Assembly: GCA_003153275.1 (NCBI GenBank)
Contig: PLXX01000098.1
Coordinates: 4,985 to 38,257, forward strand
Reading direction: 5' to 3'
DNA length: 33,273 nucleotides
Source of the DNA: Nitrospiraceae bacterium
GTDB lineage: Bacteria > Nitrospirota > Thermodesulfovibrionia > Thermodesulfovibrionales > UBA6898
Shown here: piece after piece, positions 16,380-22,731 of the stretch
How the letters are laid out: each line of letters starts with the position of its first letter
How positions within the stretch are numbered: position 1 is the first letter of the stretch
Made by a program: the position numbers and the translations under genes
The notes under the pieces: model-generated
What the model was told of the DNA's origin: nothing
Database searches by the model: none
The model's input: the letters and a program-made list of their open reading frames with translations, nothing else

Positions 16380-16777
16380 CTTAGTTCGAGCTTTGGTTCG
16401 GTGATCATGCCCAGCTTTTCAATGCCTGCGTCTTTAATCTCCCCCATAACCTCAACCACCAGTCCGTAAGGAACGTCCTTGTCTGCCTTGAGAAAGACAT
16501 TCGGATTGACCTTGCTCATCGCCTTAAGCTTGCTGTGCATTTCAGCGATGGATACGTTTGTGTCATTCATTGAAAGTGTACGGTCTTTTTTCAGGACAAG
16601 CGTGATCCGCTCTTCAGGCGACAGTTCCTTGCCCTTTGCCCTGGGGAGGTTCACATCGACTCCCTGCTGCATAAGCGGTGCGGTCACCATGAAGATAACG
16701 AGCATGACCAGCATGACATCAACGAGCGGTGTTACGTTAATTTCCGAGAGGACGTTCCGGTCCCGGCCTGCTTTCAA
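16376..16777 (-). CDS. tolR: ExbD/TolR-type motor protein
   Basis: 133 residues with one membrane helix (about 15-37, TPLVDVMLVMLVIFMVTAPL) carrying the conserved aspartate of the proton path in PLVDVML. The periplasmic domain follows (VDVNLPRAKG, ITLVLKKDRTLSMN, VFLKADKDVPYGLVVEVMG). With TolQ it forms the proton-driven motor. The start overlaps tolQ and the stop overlaps tolA, each by 4 bp. Confidence 0.95.
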   Translation of the reverse strand: MKAGRDRNVLSEINVTPLVDVMLVMLVIFMVTAPLMQQGVDVNLPRAKGKELSPEERITLVLKKDRTLSMNDTNVSIAEMHSKLKAMSKVNPNVFLKADKDVPYGLVVEVMGEIKDAGIEKLGMITEPKLELR

Positions 16778-17403
16778 TTATTCGCTCCCCTGAAGAGCTC
16801 CAGAAGATCCTCGGAGAAGTCCTCCATTTCGATGATCATCTGCCTGGCCTTGCTGAGATAGTAGTTGTAAGCGATGACCGCCGGGATGGCCGCTGCAAGG
16901 CCGACCGCTGTCGCAATGAGCGCCTCGGCAATGCCCGGGGCGACAACAGCAAGCGATGCCGACCCTGCAGTCCCGATGCCGTGGAAGGAATTCATGATCC
17001 CCCAGACCGTTCCGAAGAGACCGATAAAAGGCGATGTCGACCCCGTTGTTGCAAGGAAGTTGAGATACTTCTCCAGTTTTACCGATTCAAGTGTCTCATA
17101 ACGCCTGAGTTGGCGCTTGACCTCTCCTGTGTCGCGGTGCGTATCGTCGGAATAGACCGATTTGAAGACGTTGGCAATAGGGCTCAGCGACATGTTTTTT
17201 GTTATCCTGAAAAGATTTTTTGGATCACGGCTTGAGTGGTATGCGCGCTGAAATTGCATAGATTCCCTGTTGGCCCTGGCAAAATACCGTTGCTTGAAGA
17301 ATATGATTGCCCATGAAACAACCGAAAAGAACAGGAGAATGAGGAGCACGCCTTTGACAACGATCCCTGCATTAAGTATCAACTGAAGAACGGAATTATT
17401 CAT
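16774..17403 (-). CDS. tolQ: ExbB/TolQ-type motor protein
   Basis: 209 residues with three membrane helices: about 14-36 (VVKGVLLILLFFSVVSWAII), about 118-140 (FIGLFGTVWGIMNSFHGIG) and about 152-178 (APGIAEALIATAVGLAAAIPA). The second and third contain the conserved threonine and proline residues of the ion channel. First gene of the tol operon, with Shine-Dalgarno AAGAGGA and a promoter directly upstream. The next five genes follow with 4-bp overlaps or short gaps. Confidence 0.96.
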   Translation of the reverse strand: MNNSVLQLILNAGIVVKGVLLILLFFSVVSWAIIFFKQRYFARANRESMQFQRAYHSSRDPKNLFRITKNMSLSPIANVFKSVYSDDTHRDTGEVKRQLRRYETLESVKLEKYLNFLATTGSTSPFIGLFGTVWGIMNSFHGIGTAGSASLAVVAPGIAEALIATAVGLAAAIPAVIAYNYYLSKARQMIIEMEDFSEDLLELFRGANN

Positions 17404-17427
17404 ATTAGCATCCTCTTAACCGCCTTG

Positions 17428-17456
17428 AATTTAAATGATTTTCTGCAAAAAGTCAA
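17428..17456 (-). promoter_or_regulatory. Promoter of the tol-pal operon
   Basis: On the minus strand TTGACT (17456-17451), a 17-bp spacer and TAAATT (17433-17428), with a start near 17421 and 18 nt of leader before tolQ. It diverges from the tRNA-Ser promoter. Confidence 0.6.
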
Positions 17457-17523
17457 ATTAACTTTTTTTACTTATCATGCACAGCATCGAGCATAACCGT
17501 ATTGACTGTTTATTATATAATAA

Positions 17524-17554
17524 TTGGCTGAATAAAATATTTTTCTGCTATAAT
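17524..17554 (+). promoter_or_regulatory. Promoter of tRNA-Ser, extended -10
   Basis: TGCTATAAT (extended -10, hexamer 17549-17554) lies 13 nt before the tRNA. A poor -35 (TTGGCT, 17524-17529) sits 19 bp upstream. Confidence 0.55.
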
Positions 17555-17567
17555 AAGCGCCAAATCC

Positions 17568-17657
17568 GGAGAGGTGGCTGAGCGGTTGAAGGCGACGGTC
17601 TTGAAAATCGTTGTAGGGGTAACTCTACCGTGAGTTCGAATCTCACCCTCTCCGCCA
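17568..17657 (+). tRNA. tRNA-Ser (anticodon UGA), CCA encoded
   Basis: Full class II tRNA of 90 nt. The acceptor arms GGAGAGG and CCTCTCC pair, with G as discriminator and CCA encoded. The anticodon stem ACGGT/ATCGT closes the loop CTTGAAA, giving anticodon TGA at 17602-17604. A long variable arm (TGTAGGGGTAACTCTACCG region) and a T arm GTGAG-TTCGAAT-CTCAC follow. It marks the boundary between conserved chromosome and accessory DNA. The protein-like frame read antisense through it is a known annotation artefact. Confidence 0.97.
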
Positions 17658-17692
17658 CTTAACTTATTGATATTATTACATAGTACCTGTGG

Positions 17693-17761
17693 AATTAAGC
17701 ATAACATTGCGTTAACGCAATGTTATGCTTAATTGTTAGAAACGCAATGTTATGCTTAATT
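17693..17761. repeat. 42-bp perfect palindrome plus a third half-copy, next to tRNA-Ser
   Basis: Positions 17693-17734 form a perfect 42-bp palindrome centred on GTTAAC. Its right half (17714-17734, starting AACGCAATGTTATGCTTAA) is repeated exactly in direct orientation at 17741-17761. There are thus three 21-bp copies, one inverted and two direct, starting 36 bp after the CCA end of the tRNA. This fits a recombinase or regulator binding array, or the scar of an integration. The hypothetical gene at 17752 would start inside the third copy. Confidence 0.85.
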
Positions 17762-18093
17762 TTCTGAAGCATTTCTCTCATTATTCTATATCATTGAGCA
17801 TGAATAATGGGCCTCTCTTATTAGCGGGTCGGCATATCAGTTCTGGGAAGAATTTCTACCTAAACCCAAAATCTTATATAAGAGGTCAGTCGGCATTATT
17901 GGTTTGCCGGCCGCAACCTCGAAATTCTCCTGAGTTAATGGCAAGGGGAGTTCTGGCACCCCATAAAGACAGTGATCATTTTGTTGCTGAAACCAAAGAC
18001 CAGCTCAAAAGGTTGCTTGATCTCGCTGTTATTGATAGCTTTGAGGTCACAGGAAAACTAAGGAGCAGGAAGATATTGTGGACTCGGGAATAA
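17752..18093 (+). CDS. Hypothetical protein, doubtful
   Basis: Open frame of 113 codons. I do not recognise it. No membrane helix or cysteine motif is seen; the C-terminal 35 residues are charged and probably helical (TKDQLKRLLDLAVIDSFEVT). The ATG at 17752 lies within the 21-bp repeat, and the inner ATG at 17800 (MNNGPLLLAGRH) is an alternative start. Neither has a visible Shine-Dalgarno. It may be real or may be a fragment. Confidence 0.35.
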   Translation: MLNFLKHFSHYSISLSMNNGPLLLAGRHISSGKNFYLNPKSYIRGQSALLVCRPQPRNSPELMARGVLAPHKDSDHFVAETKDQLKRLLDLAVIDSFEVTGKLRSRKILWTRE

Positions 18094-18668
18094 TGTATCG
18101 GGGAATTATCGGGGAAAATTCCTTTGCAAAGTGGCTCTGGCATTGGGTTTCTGACTCCTATAGTAATATATAGTTATATAGTAACTATATGGGTCAACGT
18201 GCCTGACGCTACGCTGCACGTTTCCCCTGTTTGTGATTAGTAAAGATTACATGCCAGCGTTTTAGCACTCAATAAGTTTATCACTCATCACTCTTATAGA
18301 ATCTATGGCTTGCCCCGAAAACTTCCCAGAATTTTGCTGCGATTTTTTTTGAAACAGGCTTGAAAATGATCCATAGAGATTCAGGAAGTTTTCTATCTGC
18401 GGTCAGGAAAAGTTCTACAGGGTCTCAAAATTTTTCAAGGGGATCATCTTTGGAAAGCATCATGAAAGTATTGTGATTTTTGGTTTGTGCGGTGTCCATA
18501 CCTCATACCCCGCATGTAACTAAAATATCGGAATAGGATAGGGAACATTTCTACCCCACCCTCCCAAAAAAATATGTCAAAAATATAGTGGTTTATTTAT
18601 TTGCCATGTCTCACCTTAAACAACGATAATAGATTTATTTCGATATCATGCCAGCTATAATATTCTCT
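18094..18668. other. Non-coding stretch with two inverted repeats
   Basis: About 575 bp without a convincing gene. It contains an AT-rich inverted repeat, ATATAGTTA (18168-18176) with TAACTATAT (18182-18190), and a hairpin AACGTGC (18196-18202) with GCACGTT (18216-18222). Close to the end TATAAT (18656-18661) stands 7 nt before the likely start of the next gene. Nothing else is recognised. Confidence 0.5.
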
Positions 18669-18977
18669 ATGACCCCAAGGGAATTTGCTGAAGCAATTTT
18701 TAGGATGCATGAAATCCTGCAAAGCATTTTTCCTGTCGGCTCTGCGGTGCCTCCCTGTAACGGGCAATGCAAGGGGATCGCTGAGGATAACTACCTCAAC
18801 CTCTGTCCTGACTGCTATGAAGCCCTCATGGAGCAGCTACAGGCTCTCCAGGACTCTGTCGTAGGGAAGGAATTCAGCTTGCTTCTTGATAAGCTCAAGG
18901 AAGCTCCGCAAAATGACAATGGGGAACTTGCAGGTGTTTTGGCTATTTTCAAGATGGGGAGCAAAGTAGCTCATTAA
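18669..18977 (+). CDS. Hypothetical protein with paired-cysteine motif
   Basis: 102 residues from ATG 18669 (109 if read from 18648). The cysteines CNGQC...CPDC (about 30-52) could hold a metal. Helices flank them: the N-terminus TPREFAEAIFRMHEILQ and a C-terminal amphipathic stretch. No family is recognised. Start 18669 is preferred because a TATAAT lies 7 nt upstream, which would give a leaderless transcript; no Shine-Dalgarno exists for either start. The SemiSWEET gene follows 6 bp behind, so the two may be cotranscribed. Confidence 0.6.
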   Translation: MTPREFAEAIFRMHEILQSIFPVGSAVPPCNGQCKGIAEDNYLNLCPDCYEALMEQLQALQDSVVGKEFSLLLDKLKEAPQNDNGELAGVLAIFKMGSKVAH

Positions 18978-18983
18978 TCGACT

Positions 18984-19238
18984 ATGGACAATGCAACACT
19001 CATAGGATTAGCAGCAGGTACTTTAACTACCATCTCTTTTTTGCCCCAGGTTATCAAAACATGGAAATCAAAATCAACTAAAGATATTTCAATAGGTATG
19101 TATGCTGCTCTGAGTGTCGGACTGTTATTGTGGATTTTCTACGGCTTATCTATAGATTCGATGCCTGTAATTATTACAAATACCGTCAGCTTGATTCTGA
19201 CGGTTCTGGTTTTGCTTTTGAAGATAAAGTATGGCTGA
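18984..19238 (+). CDS. SemiSWEET-family small transporter
   Basis: 84 residues with three membrane helices, the half-size bacterial relative of SWEET sugar transporters (PQ-loop/MtN3 family). The PQ motif and the following loop are clear: FLPQVIKTWKSKSTKDISIGM (about 20-40 with the first residue dropped). Helix 2 is SVGLLLWIFYGLS and helix 3 is ITNTVSLILTVLVLLLK. It works as a dimer and moves sugars or related small solutes down their gradient. No Shine-Dalgarno is seen; translation may follow from the gene 6 bp upstream. Confidence 0.9.
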   Translation: MDNATLIGLAAGTLTTISFLPQVIKTWKSKSTKDISIGMYAALSVGLLLWIFYGLSIDSMPVIITNTVSLILTVLVLLLKIKYG

Positions 19239-19451
19239 CAAAATAATTATATCCATCTTTTGACAAACTCTCTGATTATGCTAACGAGAACTCTGAAGAT
19301 ATTCTGGCGTGGCAAATCCACTGAGGGGTACACCCTTATGAAACTATCCTTTGTTATCTCACAACTTTTTCGACCCATAGGTTGATTATACCAGCCTTGT
19401 GAATTTCTGGACATAGGTTGCGGTGGTCTCTACAGATTTAATTTTATTAAT

Positions 19452-19480
19452 TTGACAAGCTGGCAAAAAAGGAGTAAATT
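19452..19480 (+). promoter_or_regulatory. Promoter of the 19.5-kb candidate RNA
   Basis: TTGACA (19452-19457), 17-bp spacer and TAAATT (19475-19480). The -35 is perfect and the spacer ideal. Predicted start near 19487. Confidence 0.6.
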
Positions 19481-19486
19481 GAAATT

Positions 19487-19826
19487 AGAAGACACGCCCT
19501 CCAAGTGGTGGTCTTGCTCTTCTCTTTCTCAGCAGAAAGGTTATGACTCATAAGACGTAAGTACAGATGTAAAAGTCCCATGCTGTATGTCTCAAGATGC
19601 AGAACCGCTGAGGATTGAGAAAGAGCAAACACCGCTTTTTAAGCTGAAAGAAGTCAGTGCCTTGGTAAGGGTTTAAGCTTAGAACCAATACGAGTTCGGG
19701 AGCGGTAGCAGGTTGTGGTGAGCAAGCCTCCAAAAGCGAGGAGGAAGCCTAAGCATCTGCCGAAGCACCCACTTTTAAAAAAGTCTATGCATACCCAAAC
19801 CCCAAGGCATTGGACTTCTTTTTTTA
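19487..19826 (+). ncRNA. Candidate independent structured RNA, about 340 nt
   Basis: No plausible coding frame, yet the unit has its own promoter and an intrinsic terminator. A long rod is visible: GGTG 19507-19510 with CACC 19630-19633, TGCTCTT 19515-19521 with AAGAGCA 19621-19627, CTC 19522-19524 with GAG 19617-19619, and CTCAGC 19528-19533 with GCTGAG 19607-19612. A second hairpin is CCTCC 19727-19731 with GGAGG 19740-19744. The size recalls tmRNA or RNase P RNA, but neither the tmRNA ends nor the RNase P GAGGAAAGTCC core are present. It could be a small regulatory RNA, a mobile-element RNA or a group II intron remnant. Class not recognised. Confidence 0.5.
19781..19826 (+). terminator. 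Intrinsic terminator of the candidate RNA
   Basis: Stem AAGTC (19781-19785) and ATGC (19787-19790) with GCAT (19807-19810) and GACTT (19813-19817), followed by CTTTTTTTATT. An A-run upstream pairs further with the T-run. Confidence 0.65.
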
Positions 19827-19872
19827 TTGCCTCATATTTAAAGCACTGAAGGCATTTCTCCGTAAAATAACA

Positions 19873-19903
19873 GGCAGGTCATTGGAATCAGGATAGACCT
19901 GCC
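19873..19903 (-). terminator. Hairpin behind the 41-residue basic protein gene
   Basis: GGCAGGTC (19873-19880) pairs exactly with GACCTGCC (19896-19903). On the minus strand it lies 10 nt behind the stop at 19913 and is followed by TGTTATTTTA, a weak T-tract. Confidence 0.45.
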
Positions 19904-19912
19904 CATTATGGT

Positions 19913-20038
19913 TCAACGGGGCATTAGTTGGGAGGGTTTGCCGTCAGTCTTTTCTTTTTTTACTTGTCTCTTCTCTTTCAAGGTGTGCTGTGCTTTTTTC
20001 TTAGTGTTTGGTTTTTGTTTGTTGGTCTCCTTGCTCAT
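19913..20038 (-). CDS. Very basic 41-residue protein
   Basis: Short gene with a strong Shine-Dalgarno (AAGGAGGT, 7 nt before the ATG at 20038) and a hairpin downstream. The product is almost all charged and polar: MSKETNKQKPNTKKKAQHTL, then KEKRQVKKEKTDGKPSQLMP and R. About a third of the residues are lysine. It is likely disordered and could bind nucleic acid or ribosomes; no family is assigned. It is too short for usual gene callers. Confidence 0.6.
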   Translation of the reverse strand: MSKETNKQKPNTKKKAQHTLKEKRQVKKEKTDGKPSQLMPR

Positions 20039-20130
20039 GTTGACCTCCTTGGATAAGACTTACCCTTATTCTACTGCATAGCTCAGAATAGTCAAATGTA
20101 TCGTTCCATAAAAGCCCACCCAGCCCAGCA

Positions 20131-20139
20131 TGGTATAAT
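20131..20139 (+). promoter_or_regulatory. Extended -10 promoter before 20169
   Basis: TGGTATAAT, an extended -10 element with a perfect hexamer (20134-20139). No clear -35. The leader would be about 23 nt and contains AGGAGG (20157-20162). Confidence 0.5.
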
Positions 20140-20168
20140 AATACTATGAAGCATACAGGAGGATAACG

Positions 20169-20390
20169 ATGCCCACACTGGATAATCTATATTGTACTCT
20201 TACGAAAAAAGCACAGACAGCAAACCACGGCATTACAAAGGAAATTGTTGAAGATTGGGTTGGAGGTGTTGGTTCTGCCAATAGACAGATAGCTTTCATG
20301 TCGGCAGCTCTCAGTGCTCTATATAGCGGTCAATATACTGTTGATAAAATGATTCAAGATATCCTTCATTCAGGTGGCCTGGATAATTAA
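20169..20390 (+). CDS. Hypothetical protein, 73 residues
   Basis: Strong Shine-Dalgarno AGGAGG 6 nt before the ATG. The product is soluble and helical, with no cysteine pair or membrane helix; it reads TLTKKAQTANHGITKEIVED in the N-terminal third and ends ILHSGGLDN. No family is recognised. The stop and the next start share TAATG, so the following gene is translationally coupled. Likely the first gene of a three-gene unit ending with the selenoprotein-like gene at 20731. Confidence 0.65.
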   Translation: MPTLDNLYCTLTKKAQTANHGITKEIVEDWVGGVGSANRQIAFMSAALSALYSGQYTVDKMIQDILHSGGLDN

Positions 20391-20680
20391 TGAAGAAGAA
20401 ATCGCATTTCTCTGTTGAGGACATAATCAGGAATGAGTTCAAGAAACCTGTCAGCAGGGGAACTATCGGCAAAGACGCTAATGGGTTGATTTGGGCTTAT
20501 GGGGTTGTCCTGAAGGAACAACGCTACAATGTCGGAGTTATTACGATAGACCTGGAGACTCATGCGGTAAAACGGCATCAGGATAAAGAACACTCCTATG
20601 ATCAAAGGGCAGATGCAACAGCCTATATATCAGGACTGATAAGGGAGATATTGCCAATACCACTTCCAGCTGTTCAATGA
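20390..20680 (+). CDS. Hypothetical protein, 96 residues
   Basis: Coupled to the gene before it through TAATG. The protein is soluble; the middle looks like a small beta-sheet (GLIWAYGVVLKEQRYNVGVI, TIDLETHAVKRH) and the ends like helices. I do not recognise it. The selenoprotein-like gene starts 50 bp downstream with its own Shine-Dalgarno. Confidence 0.6.
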   Translation: MKKKSHFSVEDIIRNEFKKPVSRGTIGKDANGLIWAYGVVLKEQRYNVGVITIDLETHAVKRHQDKEHSYDQRADATAYISGLIREILPIPLPAVQ

Positions 20681-20730
20681 GGCAGTTCCCCAACCGACCT
20701 TCTGGGTAAACATCTAACTGGAGGCACTGT

Positions 20731-21018
20731 ATGACACAAGATATCATCATTTACGGCAAGGCTGGGTGACCCCATACGGAAAAGGCTAGGTCAGCCTTCA
20801 GCACCGCACAATATTTTGACGTTAGACAAGACCCCATCAGACTTGAGGAAATGCTCTTGCATTCCAAAGGCGTTAGGAAGGTACCCGTTATTGTTGAAGG
20901 GAGAAAAGTATGGGGGATCGTGAGGGGTCTGATCCCGATAGTTTATCGGGCAATCAAAAGTTTCACAGATTCAGGTTTCCAGGATAATGGTGGGAATTGC
21001 TGTTGTGTTGTTTTGTAG
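20731..21018 (+). CDS. Glutaredoxin-like selenoprotein, UXX-star type, frameshifted C-terminus
   Basis: Shine-Dalgarno GGAGG precedes the ATG. The frame reads MTQDIIIYGKAG, then TGA as codon 13 (20767-20769), then PHTEKARSAF...YFDVRQDP...GVRKVPVIVEGRKV. This is a glutaredoxin-like fold with Sec in the usual CPxT position. In this frame it runs to TAG at 21018 (95 codons). However, the neighbouring frame at 20909-20932 reads YGGS-TGA-GV-TGA, the C-terminal [U/C]-x-x-stop that names the UXX-star family. The true product was therefore probably about 70 residues with two Sec, and the present copy lacks about 11 nt between V and Y (inference). Hairpins follow both TGAs. Function in this family is unknown; redox chemistry is likely. 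Confidence 0.72.
20782..20798 (+). promoter_or_regulatory. SECIS-like hairpin for the first Sec codon (20767)
   Basis: AAGGCT (20782-20787) pairs with AGCCTT (20793-20798). The 5-nt loop is AGGTC, with the apical GGU at 20789-20791. The loop begins 18 nt after the UGA, within the range for bacterial SECIS elements read by SelB. Confidence 0.65.
20934..20950 (+). promoter_or_regulatory. SECIS-like hairpin for the second, shifted Sec codon (20921)
   Basis: CCCGATA (20934-20940) pairs exactly with TATCGGG (20944-20950). The loop is GTT, starting with G, 17 nt after the UGA at 20921-20923. It extends beyond the presumed stop at 20930-20932. It fits the general bacterial SECIS rules but lacks GGU. 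Confidence 0.5.
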
Positions 21019-21025
21019 TATAAAT
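21017..21025. repeat. Target-site duplication, left copy
   Basis: AGTATAAAT directly left of the insertion sequence; the identical right copy is at 22352-22360. Nine bases is within the IS4-family range, and the perfect identity shows a recent insertion. Left copy overlaps the last two bases of the TAG at 21018. Confidence 0.9.
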
Positions 21026-22351
21026 CAGTAGTGTCCGACAGTTAATTGAATAAATTCAACTGGTTTTGGGATTCGGAGATTTCCGGGACCAGTGTAGTTT
21101 CCGTAAGTAGTTGTAATAACGGTGTTCTTTCGAAAACCGAGACGCTGAGAATCTGTAAAATTGTGTAGAGACTCGCTGGAATGTTGAGCCTCTTTTTGAG
21201 TATGGCTACCAGCACATAAACTGATATGGCAATCCAGATCTGAGTTTTCACGGCGTTCTCCGAAGTGCCATAAAAGCTCTTGATGCGTAGGTTTTGCTTT
21301 ATCCATTTGAAGAAGAGCTCTACCTGCCAGCGGCAGCGATACAGTTGTGCAATGGTCAATGCCGGCAGGGTAAAATTGTTGGTCAGAAAGACCAAGGTTT
21401 TTTTGGTTTCGGAGTCGTAATATTTGACACGGCGAAGTTTGCCGGGATAGTCTTTGAGCGAATAAAACCCGGTCAGCATAATTGTTTGGTCGTACCGTAG
21501 GCCGGTTGATGGATCGACAGGATGAGAATAGATTCTGCGGCATTTGAAATTGGATTTTGATCTGGTTACAAAGAATCCTGCTGCTTGTGAGATAGTATGA
21601 AGTCTGGCATAGTCCAGATAGCCTCGATCCATTATGTAGAAAGCGCCTGGTTCTATGGGAAGGACGTCGAGGACGTTCACATCGTGTACTTTCCCATCTG
21701 TGATGCTGATAAACGTGGGAATATTGCCCCTGAGATCCAGCAGGGTATGCAGCTTGATTGCTGACTTGGTCTGTCGGAAGGTAGCCCAAGGAAACATCGA
21801 TAAGCAGAGGTCTATCGTCGTTGCATCCAGTGCGTATACTGTTTGCTGCAAATCGACACCAAAGGGTTCGTTGTTGTAGAGAGCACGTGCCGAGGTGATT
21901 AATGAATGGGCTAGATCGGCATATATGTGCCAGTCTCTCAGTTCGTTTGCATCGGCAAGATTTGACTTTGCGACTGTGCCGTGAATGCCCATGTGGTAAA
22001 GTTTCTGTTGTTGCGCTCGAAGACATGCTTCGATATCGCGGAGACTCTCCCGATATGTCAGTTGAGCAAAGGCCATGCAGAGATATTGGTCGAGACAAGT
22101 GAAGGTTCTGATGTTGTTGTTCCCTTGGTAACGAGCAACACAACGTCGAAAAGTGTGCAGGGGCATGAAGTCTATAACTTGTGAAAATATCAACTTGCCA
22201 GTAAACATAGGTTGTCTCCTTCCGGGTGTTCCCGGAACGATGACGGACTGGCTGAAAATATTTCAAGTCGGTAACAGGTCGTAATGTCATTTTTATGTTA
22301 TTCTTTCAATAAGTTATGGTGCTTTATGCAAAAAACTGTCGGACACTACTG
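21026..22351 (-). mobile_element. IS4-family insertion sequence, complete, 1326 bp
   Basis: Terminal inverted repeats CAGTAGTGTCCGACAGTT (21026-21043) and its exact reverse complement (22334-22351), 18 of 18 bp. It carries one transposase gene on the minus strand and is flanked by a perfect 9-bp duplication AGTATAAAT. It separates the selenoprotein-like gene from hup. Removing it restores one continuous stretch from the selenoprotein-like gene into the leader of hup. Confidence 0.95.
21042..22208 (-). CDS. IS4-family DDE transposase
   Basis: 388 residues, intact. The catalytic acids are visible as D in YALDATTIDLCLS (about 148), D in YIMDRGYLDYARL (about 212) and E in the Y-x2-R-x3-E-x6-K signature YRCRWQVELFFKWIK (about 305). 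The N-terminal domain with CLDQYLCMAFAQLTYRESLR is typical of the ISPepr1-like branch of IS4. The Shine-Dalgarno GGAG lies before the ATG, and the stop is inside the left inverted repeat. Because the length and motifs are intact, the element is probably active. Confidence 0.95.
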   Translation of the reverse strand: MFTGKLIFSQVIDFMPLHTFRRCVARYQGNNNIRTFTCLDQYLCMAFAQLTYRESLRDIEACLRAQQQKLYHMGIHGTVAKSNLADANELRDWHIYADLAHSLITSARALYNNEPFGVDLQQTVYALDATTIDLCLSMFPWATFRQTKSAIKLHTLLDLRGNIPTFISITDGKVHDVNVLDVLPIEPGAFYIMDRGYLDYARLHTISQAAGFFVTRSKSNFKCRRIYSHPVDPSTGLRYDQTIMLTGFYSLKDYPGKLRRVKYYDSETKKTLVFLTNNFTLPALTIAQLYRCRWQVELFFKWIKQNLRIKSFYGTSENAVKTQIWIAISVYVLVAILKKRLNIPASLYTILQILSVSVFERTPLLQLLTETTLVPEISESQNQLNLFN

Positions 22352-22390
22352 AGTATAAATATCAATCAAATCTAAACGGGGGACACAATC

Positions 22391-22663
22391 ATGACTAAGC
22401 AGGAACTCATCGAAAAAATGGCAAAGGATGCAGACATCTCCAAGGCAGCAGCAGACGTGGCTCTTCATTCTTTCATTGACGGGATCGTGAAGACTCTGAA
22501 GAAAGGCAGCAAGGTTACCATGGTAGGCTTCGGTACTTTCTCTGTGGGCAAAAGGGCTGCAAGGACTGGGCGTAATCCCCAGACTGGAGCAGCAATCAAG
22601 ATAAAGGCATCTAAGGCTCCTAAGTTCAAGGCGGGTAAGGGTTTTAAGGATGCAGTAAAGTAA
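22391..22663 (+). CDS. hup: HU-family DNA-binding protein
   Basis: 90-residue nucleoid protein of the HU/IHF family. The N-terminal helices MTKQELIEKMAKDADISKAA and the hinge GFGTFSVGKRAARTGRNPQT are standard. The arm core RNPQTG with the later ASKAPKFKAGKGFKDAVK is complete. It binds bent or nicked DNA without strong sequence preference. It may serve the accessory region or be a second genomic copy. The IS insertion lies 30 bp upstream of the ATG and probably disturbs its native leader. Confidence 0.95.
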   Translation: MTKQELIEKMAKDADISKAAADVALHSFIDGIVKTLKKGSKVTMVGFGTFSVGKRAARTGRNPQTGAAIKIKASKAPKFKAGKGFKDAVK

Positions 22664-22731
22664 ATTTCTCTTTAAGGGGCAAATGTCCTGAACAGTATTT
22701 GTGTTGACAGCCATTGTAAAGGAGAGCGACA

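Noticed and set aside
17513-17707. 64-codon minus-strand frame (GEGEIRTHGRVTPTTIF) over tRNA-Ser
   Set aside because: Well-known artefact of reading tRNA-Ser antisense; no gene signals.
17693-17761. Integron attC sites or a dif site
   Set aside because: GCATAAC/GTTATGC resembles attC cores, but there is no bulged stem, no integrase and no cassette; the Xer consensus does not fit.
19338-19385. Third selenoprotein (MKLSFVISQLFRPIG then TGA, later LDIGCGG)
   Set aside because: No suitable hairpin follows the TGA and the continuation soon becomes unlike any protein; the promoter of the candidate RNA lies inside.
19447-19733. Two 61-codon minus-strand frames
   Set aside because: They lie antisense to the candidate RNA, have no Shine-Dalgarno and no conserved pattern.
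19487-19826. tmRNA or RNase P RNA
   Set aside because: No tRNA-like ends, no tag frame, and no GAGGAAAGTCC core; short likenesses such as GGTAAGGGT are not enough.
21025-22290. 421-codon minus-strand frame across the insertion sequence
   Set aside because: Shadow frame of the intact transposase with non-protein-like composition and no DDE motifs.
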